Origin: Bemisia tabaci
Taxonomy: Eukaryota; Arthropoda; Insecta; Hemiptera; Aleyrodidae
NCBI RefSeq assembly: GCF_918797505.1
Contig: NC_092799.1
Span: 31,012,597-31,076,596, forward strand
Direction of reading: 5' to 3'
DNA: 64,000 nt
In this document: in pieces, positions 56,219 to 64,000 of the stretch
Position numbering within the stretch: position 1 is the first letter of the stretch
Layout: every line of letters starts with the position of its first letter
Made by a program: the position numbers and the translations under genes
Notes under the pieces: model-generated
Told to the model about the DNA's origin: nothing
Seen by the model: only the letters and a program-made list of their open reading frames with translations
Database searches by the model: none

Positions 56219-56717
56219 AACCCTAACCCATTCTCCCTAATAATCTCTGCCCACTCCCAGGTTGTAATTCACCTGATTCACCTGAGCACACCGTTTTCCA
56301 CTGCCCTTTTTTCAATACTCATCGAGATCTCCTTGAGGCCAAGCTTGGCTCAAAATTTACTTTACTGACTACTCAAGACCTCCTATTATCGTCCCAAGCA
56401 AATTGGAATCACATATCATCTTTCGTCGAAAAAATAATTAAGTGTAAAAGCAAACACATGTCCCTCTCCCCGAAGGACCCCCCCGCCGATGGTATACATA
56501 GTTGTAATTCCGGCGCGACCTTGACTCTAGGAGTCACTTAATCTCCAATTAATTTCTTTATTTTATCTCTTACTTCGTTACTTCTTTGTTCTCCTTTTTA
56601 TATTTCTTTCTACTATTCAATTGTATCTATATACACTGCATCTGTCGCAGTTCACTTTTCGTTGTCTCGTATCATTTAATAATAAAGGTCGTTAAAAAAA
56701 AAAAAAAACCCTAACCC
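56219..56717 (+). mobile_element. Poly(A)-tailed retro-insertion with 11-bp target duplication
   Basis: AACCCTAACCC at 56219-56229 is repeated at 56707-56717. The inserted 477 bp ends with AATAAA followed by an A run (56694-56708). The body has no frame or domain I recognise; it could be a 5'-truncated LINE, a SINE or a processed transcript copied by a LINE machinery such as that at 21-25 kb. Confidence 0.7.
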
Positions 56718-57711
56718 GATGCTCATTCAAGGTTGCAGAATCCTCAAATGGATTAAAGACTTTAAATAACTTTTAAAAAAAAGTAAGATTACATACACAG
56801 TAAGAAAAAGAAATCCAAATTTTTGTGTTCATATGGGAAGAAAAACACCAAGTACCACGAGCTATTGGTTAATTTCATTTGCGTTAGTTTTCCCTGTGTC
56901 AAATCGACCAATATGTCAGTTGCGCTCGTATTAGAATTGTGTTTCGATGCTTGATTCTTGTAGATTAGCTAAAAATAATGAGATCTATTCAAACAGCAAC
57001 CCTCTACGTTTAATATTTAGCGAGATATCGCGCTTTGACAAATTTGGTTTAGAACGTCATCTATGGATCTACTTGCAAGAAATAATTACATTTAAGTTAT
57101 CATATCAGTGACTTGGGGTTTTGTGGGATAATTTTTCCGTTTAAGTGAGCATCGTTGATGCGTTTTTCTGGGACTGACTTTGCGGTTTCACCGAAGTAAA
57201 AGTGTTCGTGGCAATACTTATTAGCGTTTCCATGCGGTTATGTAGTCGTGAAACTGCTCACGTAGATATCCCTCGAGATTTACGGCATATATTCAGCGAA
57301 TCTCGAATCGAAATAGCGAGCTCGGTGGTGGGAAGAAGAATGCAAAATCGGTATCAAAGAGGGAAGAACTCTTTCGAATCGTGCGAAATTTGAGGTAGCA
57401 AGTAACCGTTTAAGCATGAGAGCAATTTAATCGGGTCGCAGCGACCGATGAGATACATTTTTTTTTTTACCAATTGGACCAAATTACGTTAGGCAAGTTC
57501 AGCGGTTCAAAGGAGGTCGTTCTCAGAGGTTTCTGCTATAGCCCCTAATGAGGCGGATGATGTCAATTTCGAACTTTTCGCCTCAACGACGACGACTCTG
57601 AGCCGAGGTCTAGACGCTTTGACGGTTTCTCCTTTTTTTGAAAAGGGCTCTCATAAATCGTCGCTTCGCCGGCGTTAGGGCGTATCTAAATTTTTTCGTG
57701 AGCCTTGTTCT
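56718..57711. other. Unassigned sequence
   Basis: Nothing recognised. Confidence 0.4.
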
Positions 57712-58134
57712 ATGTATAAATCTGTGCTCTCTGGGGCTCATGTAGGAATAAAGATACGCCCATACGTCAGAGGAGAGACGAAATCGTTGAATTTGGACTC
57801 AATCGGCTATTGCTCTCCCGTCAACGATAGCGAAAAAGTTAAGTCGAAAGAAAAGTTTCGAAACGTTAAAGGGTCTCAAATCCACTCTCCGATCGTTTCG
57901 TCGGTTACTAAGTGCCGCGGACTGCGTTTAGCAGAAAGGAACCAAGCCACACTAGCCAATTCAACTTTGCAATGTAACGTTTCACAAGAGAACGTTTCTG
58001 CGGATTTTTTTGAAGAATTGAGGAAATTTGCTTCGTACTACACTGGAAAAAAAAGTAGCTTGAAACAAATCAAAATCCGCTTGAAGCAAGCTGGAAAAAA
58101 TCTTAAATTTGCCGCCAAGAAACGTATAGCTTGA
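57712..58134 (+). CDS. 140-aa ORF, unrecognised, 3' end inside a MITE
   Basis: The frame starts with ATG and is basic, with many Lys, Ser and Val. The last 31 codons lie in the MITE that begins at 58041. Residues before that show no domain, signal peptide or membrane segment. It could be a partial exon ended by the MITE, or chance. Confidence 0.2.
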   Translation: MYKSVLSGAHVGIKIRPYVRGETKSLNLDSIGYCSPVNDSEKVKSKEKFRNVKGSQIHSPIVSSVTKCRGLRLAERNQATLANSTLQCNVSQENVSADFFEELRKFASYYTGKKSSLKQIKIRLKQAGKNLKFAAKKRIA

Positions 58135-58822
58135 AATAAGCATGGCCGTGCTGCTTGAAATTAGCTACCCGGCGGAATCTTAATTATTTTTCGTTTAATG
58201 CTCGGATCCAATACTAAATACTGAAAGTTTTATTCATTTTTCATAAAATTCCGTAACGTAGGGATAAAACGTTACTGATTCTTCGACATGGATCATGTTG
58301 AAGTCGTCGTGCGTTGCCGCGGGTTTTGTTCTCGGTTTGCAGCACTGTTAAAATGCGCGGCTTTTGGAGATCTCCTGGAATGACTTGAGAATGTAGGAAT
58401 GTATAACTTAATGCCCGTGTCGAAAATGAAGGCGGAGTGGTTACAATCCAATGGAAACTTAATTCAAGAAGTTGGCTGCAAACTTAATTTAAGTCTAATT
58501 TTTTCAGCTATTTCAAGATTTGTGTCGTGCTTGAAACCAGGAATCTTGAATCGAGTATATATTATCTTGAATCAAGAAACAACTTCTCAGAATTAGCATC
58601 CATGGTGGCTTGATGTAAGACTCAGCAGGCTTGACTCAAGATTTTTGTGCTGCTTAAATCAAGCTAGCAGGTGACCCAAGCTATAAGGTAGCTGCAATTA
58701 AGAATCTCGAATCTTGAATTTAGCAATGAATTGCTTGTTTTAAGATAAAAATTCTTGAATCAAGCTGATTTTTTCTCAAGATTCCGAGACGGCTTGACCG
58801 TAGTAGACTTTTTTTTCCAATG
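58041..58822. mobile_element. 782-bp TIR element, CACTG-end family with CTTGAATCAAG words
   Basis: CACTGGAAAAAAAAGTAGCTT at the left, a T run and CCAATG at the right, TA on both sides. The interior has many CTTGA/TCAAG words and one TTTGCCGCCAAGAA, tying it to 728-940 and 9177-11660. Confidence 0.85.
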
Positions 58823-59026
58823 TACGCAGAAAATTCACTGAAATTTGCAGCAAGTTCCGTACAACCATTTTTATGTACAAAATCAAATTGTTCAGGTAAA
58901 TTTTGCAATATCTGATGTGGCTTGGTTGTTTTGTACTGAACGCGGTCCACGTGATCCTTGTGGAAACTTAGCTCCCTGGAACTGAGGTAGTGTGAGCATC
59001 TCCAGTTCTATGAACCCCATGTATCG

Positions 59027-59258
59027 CACTGAGAAATAACTATGGTTATAATTACCACATTAGTGGTGTTCAATATGAACTCTTAATTAGTAGTTGCCAT
59101 AACCAATACCATTAAATAGTAATTTTACTACCGCACACTTGTTAAATTACGGTTGCTCCGGTAAAAATATCATTATTATAGGTTATGGCCACTAATAATT
59201 AAGAGTGCATATTGAACACCACTAATGTGGTAATTATAACCATAGTTTTTTCTCAGTG
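59027..59258. mobile_element. 232-bp MITE, CACTGAG ends with about 75-bp arms
   Basis: ACTATGGTTATAATTACCAC and TGTTCAATATG blocks in the left arm are inverted in the right arm. The outer bases are CACTGAG and CTCAGTG; CG flanks both ends. Confidence 0.9.
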
Positions 59259-59263
59259 CGCCT

Positions 59264-59528
59264 GCGGGCCGATTATTGAAATTTTGTGTTAGTCGGGCGG
59301 GCACAGATGACATGAGTTTATGGTGTAGCGTGAGTGGTCGGCTGTGTCTTATCACTTCTTTGTCGCGCCGATGTCGGGTAAAATGTACGACGTACTGTCG
59401 GAGACTCAAGAGGTGCCTAGCTCGTCCTGAATTCCATCCGATATGGACACGACAAAGCAGCGATCAGACATAGCCGACCAATCACTCTATGTCCGCCCGA
59501 CGAACACAAAATTCAATAATCAGCCTGC
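59264..59528. mobile_element. 265-bp MITE with GATTATTGAA arms, adjacent to the previous MITE
   Basis: GGGCCGATTATTGAAATTTT with GTGTTAGTCGGGCGG is inverted at the right end (CCGCCCGACGAACAC, then AATTCAATAATCAGCC). GTGGTCGGCTGTGTCT also pairs. Only five bases separate it from the MITE ending at 59258. Confidence 0.85.
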
Positions 59529-60563
59529 TGTTGAGTTCGCTCAGATCGCTCTTCTGTCAATTCTTCGACTTCTTAATCCATAGAGATCACCGCTATTGTG
59601 ATGATCTTAAGTATGATAAGAAACCATTCGGTTGCAATAAGTGAAACGCATCTTTTAAACGAGAGCATCACTCGTCTTGTAATATTGCACAGTATTACGA
59701 AACCGTTCAAAGAGTGTAGAAAATTACTGCAGATCGAGAGAAAGAAACTTGAAGTTCAGCGGAAATCTGCGTTCGATTTATAACTAAGCAGTTGGATAAA
59801 TACCTAGGCAATCATAAATCACTCGAACGTTCACAGGAATTTTTTATTCAGCACAGTTTAAATGATTATTACCGTGTTCTGTTCGTTCCTTAAGGTTTTC
59901 TCCAAAACGGAGGAAAAGTTTGTCGAACCTGGGGAGGGGAGGGATTTGAGCCTAAGTTACTACAAGGAGGGGGGGGGGGGTTCCAGTTCTAGCGTTACGT
60001 GCCTAACCTTCTCTATAGGTAAACATACGCACTACCGTAGGTAAGAGAGTTCTCTGTAGTTCCTCAAATACACTGCAACTGATAAAATGCATGCGCCTAT
60101 CACTCTTATTTCTTCAGCTTTATCTATCACCCCACCAATTGAAAACACTGCAAATTTTATCTGGTTATATATCCAATTGTGTCCCAAAATGTTTGGGATC
60201 TTAAGGAGGAGAGGTTTGTCAAGCGTTACGTAATTACGGGTTGCGTTACGAATCGTTATATGAGAGGCAGGGTAAAATATGCCGGAAAAGTACGTCACGT
60301 TATTTGTAGGGTTCCAACTGGACCTTCCACCAAGAGCCCTTGACTGACGTCATTAGATGGGTTCAAACCGCGAGCTTTTGGCTGGGCGGCGCTGCAGTAA
60401 CCCCTCGCCACCCCTCTCAATCCATCTTGTTGTCACCAATTCACATCTACCATGTGCGACCCGGGACTCAAGACGACGGATCGTTTCCATTTATTAAACC
60501 GAACCGATAGACTTGCAACTCTGAAAATAGCCAATTCGCCTCCACTTCGGAGGAAATATCAAG
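59529..60563. other. Unassigned sequence with a G12 tract at 59969-59980
   Basis: No gene recognised. Confidence 0.4.
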
Positions 60564-60729
60564 CAGTTGGCGAGGCGTGAGCGATCGATTATCGATAAAT
60601 CCCCCATTTGAAGCTGTGGTAAAGAATCGATTATTAACGTGTTCGGTGCGAACGCCCTGCTCATCGATCCTTTTCCATAGGTTTAAATGGCAGATCACTC
60701 GATACATCGCATCGCACGCCACGCCACTG
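60564..60729. mobile_element. 166-bp ATCGAT-type MITE, CAGTGGCG family
   Basis: Ends CAGTTGGCGAGGCG and CGCCACTG. Flanks ATATCAAG and ACACCAAG agree at 6 of 8, supporting an 8-bp (hAT-like) duplication. The minus frame 60468-60803 is a by-product. Confidence 0.85.
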
Positions 60730-60905
60730 ACACCAAGGATTCGTTTCGCTTGAGATATCAATCGTTCCTGGTGTGACGTCACTGCAGTCCCACAGGACAA
60801 CATTGATCGGCTCTATTGAAGGCATTAGAGGAAGTTTGTGGATCTAAAACGATCAGAGTGAAGAGCCTCAGCAAAATTTGCCCCTTTATCGAGTACGGAT
60901 GCTGA

Positions 60906-61128
60906 CACCGAGAAAAAAGTCTCTTGGATCCAGAGTATCCAGACTCTTAAAAAATTTGACAAGAAAAAATACTCTCGGTTCAATCAGATTTTTGCTTGAA
61001 TCAAATGGAAAATAGGCTTAAATAATGAAGCTTGGCTCTCAATTTGAACAAAACTCCGATTTAATCAAGAGTATTTTTTCTCGTCAAATTTATAGTCTGG
61101 ACTCTGGATCCAAGAAACTTTTCCAGTG
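60906..61128. mobile_element. 223-bp foldback MITE, GATCTAGAGTCC family, copy 8 (diverged)
   Basis: CACCGAG plus A run at the left, TTTTCCAGTG at the right, and TGGATCCAGAGT/ACTCTGGATCC arms. Confidence 0.85.
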
Positions 61129-61336
61129 TATAATGAAACATGTCCTGTGATCGACTTTTGGCGGAGGTTTACTGGAATATCGAGAGGAGAGCGTATCCGC
61201 AATGAAAAGGTGCGCCAGATAACGGGTGTGGAGAATGACATCGTGCACGATATCCGGTCCTAGCAGTTGGTCTGGTACAGACATGCGCATAGGATGGTAG
61301 ACGATTGGTTGCCCAAACAGGTTTTCGATTGGGCTC

Positions 61337-61564
61337 CAGTGGCGTGGCGTGAATTGTGATTTATCGATTGTTGTGCTATTCAAACCTATGGAAAACAGTG
61401 GCGTGGCGCGAATGGCGATATATCGATTGTTATGCCATTTAAACCTATGTAAAAGGATCGATAAACAGGGTATTCGCAGCGAACACCTTAATAATCGATT
61501 CATTACCATAGATTTAAATGGCATAGCAATTTATTGATACATCGCAATTCACGCCGCGCCACTG
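61337..61564. mobile_element. 228-bp ATCGAT-type MITE with clean 8-bp target duplication
   Basis: TTGGGCTC at 61329-61336 and 61565-61572 flanks CAGTGGCGTGGCGTG and CGCGCCACTG. The left end occurs twice (61337 and about 61398), so the copy has a duplicated terminus. The 8-bp duplication places this family with hAT. Confidence 0.95.
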
Positions 61565-61635
61565 TTGGGCTCCTCCGGGAAAGCGACGGAATTTAGGACC
61601 TGTGAAAGGTTGGCAACAAATGGAGGAGGAGATTC

Positions 61636-61979
61636 CCAAGTAGCAGTAACCGCGATAAATAGCGATTATATTGGTGGCAATAGATCCAGATAATATAGCA
61701 TTAAAAATTGCGATATATGGCGATTATAAATCGCTACACATCGGAATTTTTGGTTCGATAAAATCGTGATCAATTTTCGTCGATGAAATGGAGATTAAAT
61801 CGCCATTTATCGCGATTTTTTTTTAAAAAAAAATATCGCAATAAATTGTCGGGCGATAAAAGAGCGATTTATTTGCGATAAAATTGAGGATAATCGCTCA
61901 GATGTTGATGATCCTGGCGATTTTAATACCGATAAAATCGCAATATATAGCGATTTTTCCGTTGAGAAATGCTACTTGG
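61636..61979. mobile_element. 344-bp element with CCAAGTAGC ends and CGATAAA/ATCGC word repeats
   Basis: CCAAGTAGCAGTAACC at the left and GAGAAATGCTACTTGG at the right match the termini of 8625-8969. The interior is filled with ATCGC, GCGAT and CGATAAA words in both orientations. TTC on both sides may be a target duplication. Confidence 0.7.
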
Positions 61980-62875
61980 TTCTGAAGGTGCCAATTGCCT
62001 GATGTGCCTGGAAAGATAGGGGGCAATGGCGATTGGGCGTCGCAGAGCGCGAGGCTTCGCTGTCAAAGCGGTTTTATGTATGTGTGTAATGAGGTGGCTC
62101 AAATCAGGCGTATTTATGCGGAAATGTACACGTATCTTTGTACGTTCAAATGTACTCATACGAAAGAAACCGTAAAGCACGGTGATCTTACGTACTTCGT
62201 CGCATTAGATTTGATTACGGGAGCAATGAATTTAAATGAAATGCATTCAATTTGATACCAAATAACTATTAATCTACTAAATTGCCTATTCACAAATAAC
62301 ATGCAATAAGTAGAGATATTTTCTAGCATCATCTTTCTTGATTACAGTAGATCTAACATAGCATCATTCAAATAGAACCCATCGGGTTGCCGTTTTTCGC
62401 AAGATGGGTTCGATCCGGTATAGACAGCCGCTACCTGTGCTCAAAAGCACGTGCAGCCACTCGGGAGGTAAATTAATGCCGAGGAAGGGCTGAAAAACTC
62501 AGGATCCAATTGCAGCAGTTTCAGCTGGTGTTGCTGTTGGTGTGCAACAAGAGATAAGAAATAATAAGACGCAAATCCCAGTTTTTTTCCATCTAGAAGG
62601 AAATGGATTCCAACTGAGGAAAATGGAGTAGTATGGAATTATACTGTTGGCGAAAGTCAGTCTCTTTGCCTTGGTTTTCTTTTTCATTTGCCTCTCCTTC
62701 GCTTAACGCCAACTTTTTAATCGTTTGAATTGGAGTTCACCTTTAAACGTGTAAAAATGTTCAAATACCTGAGCAGCTCGCAGTATTTGAGGCAGAATAG
62801 AATCAAGTGGGACTTTGTTGTTTCCACACAATTGGAGGCTAAGCTTCCTTGCCTTCCAGGAAGCTTATCATCAAA
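61980..62875. other. Unassigned sequence
   Basis: A B-box-like GGGTTCGATCC at about 62407 has no tRNA fold around it. Confidence 0.4.
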
Positions 62876-63014
62876 TGGACTTCATTTTGCAATTCGGAAC
62901 TATAACTTCGGACCCATTTGTAAAAGCACTTATCTGTATAGAGAAACTAATGGTACATACGATGGTTTTTAGCAGAGGCACAATTTATAGTTCCTAATTG
63001 CAAAACGTAGTCCA
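62876..63014. mobile_element. 139-bp foldback MITE, TGGACTACATTTTG family, copy 2
   Basis: TGGACTTCATTTTGCAATTC with GGAACTATAA is inverted at the right (TTATAGTTCC, TAATTGCAAAACGTAGTCCA). Confidence 0.85.
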
Positions 63015-63319
63015 AATAATGCTCTGCCCGGTGCCCACTTGGCACTAAGGTTGATTCCATAGGTCGGAATAATTAACCAAGCTAGAAACCCCCTCCTATG
63101 ACCTACGTACTTTCGACAAAAATGAGCACCTTGAATTCACAATCATCCGCCAATGCCAGCAGAAGAAGTCATATCTCCACCGAACACAGTATCAATGTAT
63201 CGATGACTCAAGTTAAGAAATTTATAGCACATTTTACAGATGGAGACAGACAACTGACCATAATCCTCTTCGGTTCGGCTTAATTTCTTATCCCGAAAAA
63301 TTTCAAAATATTTATCGAA

Positions 63320-63551
63320 TACTGGAAAAAAAAACACATTGGATCTAGAGTCCAGACTCTTGAAAACATTGACAAGAAAAAGGACTCTTGATTCAAGCAG
63401 ATGTAAGCTCAAATCAATAGGAAATCCGCTGAAATTTAAAGGCTTGGTTCTTGATTTAAGCTTAAATCTGATTGAATCAAGAGGATTTTTTCTTGTTAAT
63501 GTTTTTAAGAGTCTGGACTCTAAATCCAATGTGTGTTTTTTTTTTCCAGTG
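63320..63551. mobile_element. 232-bp foldback MITE, GATCTAGAGTCC family, copy 9
   Basis: The left end is TACTGG in place of CACTGG; the arms and right CCAGTG are intact. Frames on both strands (63143-63529, 63339-63608) are produced by it. Confidence 0.9.
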
Positions 63552-63817
63552 AAAAATTTATATTGGCCGTTTATACTGACTTCTGCCGCACTAAACGTAT
63601 TGCCATAGCGTTAAGTTCAGTATATCCTTTTGTAATAGAAAAAAATTAATAATCAACGAATATTTAACAAATCAGCCACTCTTCTCAAAAAAGAAAAAGT
63701 GTTAAAAATTTCCAAGAGATATCCGGTTAGGTTCCCTCCTTGAAATTGGAAAAACAGTCGGAGATTTTGAGACGCTGCAATGAAAATACTCATTGTATGA
63801 CTTTAGCCACCAATACT

Positions 63818-64000
63818 GCCGTGCTAAGGAAGGAACGCCGTATGAGCCTTCATGCGTTGCCAAATTTCCATTTATAAAAAGCACATTTCCTGGGAAACTT
63901 ATGATTATTTTTCTTCTAATTTTTCAGATAATTTTGTTTGCAATTCCACCCTGAGTTCCTGAAAATTTCAAGGAAAAATGTTTATAACTTTCCTCAAATA
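63818..64000. repeat. Interspersed repeat, ACGCCGTATGAGCC family, copy 2
   Basis: TACTGCCGTGCTA, ACGCCGTATGAGCC and TTGCCAAATTTCC match 13736-13935 in order. It runs off the window edge. Confidence 0.65.

Noticed and set aside
55919..56368. 149-residue plus frame as a host gene
   Set aside because: It crosses the start of a retro-insertion at 56230, so the two ends were not originally contiguous.

Overview
This window looks like gene-poor, transposon-dense insect DNA. The composition is AT-rich. There is an intact non-LTR retrotransposon of Jockey type, a decayed mariner, a Ty3/gypsy protease fragment, two satellites, and more than twenty short inverted-repeat elements (MITEs). Several MITE families look like ones I associate with hemipterans, perhaps a whitefly, but that is memory and not a database result. 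I found no host protein gene I can name, no rRNA, no convincing functional tRNA and no CRISPR. Most short open frames here are by-products of repeats.

Layout. 1-8 kb: a 213-bp MITE, a 454-bp element carrying a tRNA-like segment, a 1,029-bp terminal-inverted-repeat (TIR) element, a Helitron-like 3' end at about 4.7 kb, and a 106-bp tandem array cut by a MITE. 8-19 kb: a 345-bp word-repeat element, a 2,484-bp element that splits a smaller MITE, more MITEs (one carrying its own insertion), a GC-rich island at 14.4-14.8 kb and a 559-bp element with CAGGG ends. 19.8-25.7 kb: a 117-bp satellite interrupted by the 4,372-bp Jockey-type element (minus strand; gag-like ORF1 and endonuclease/reverse transcriptase ORF2). 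26-34 kb: short tandem duplications, a 948-bp mariner relic with two of three catalytic aspartates, and a gypsy retropepsin fragment. 34.4-38.6 kb: a 445-bp tRNA-bearing element split by a 3,450-bp TIR element that itself holds an inverted fragment of the same family. 40-46 kb: tandem duplications and MITEs. 46.5-52.7 kb: a candidate 6.16-kb element with inverted arms. 53-64 kb: nested MITEs, a poly(A)-tailed retro-insertion and paired MITEs.

The main result is arithmetic. Several insertions can be removed on paper, with their target-site duplications, and the host repeat period is restored exactly: Jockey in the 117-bp satellite, a MITE in the 106-bp array, and an 8-bp-target element in a 281-bp repeat. 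A second theme is that many unrelated-looking families share CACTG-plus-A-run ends, while the interior of each is filled with its own short self-complementary word. This resembles subterminal binding-site arrays of CACTA-type elements and is the most interesting possibly undescribed pattern here.
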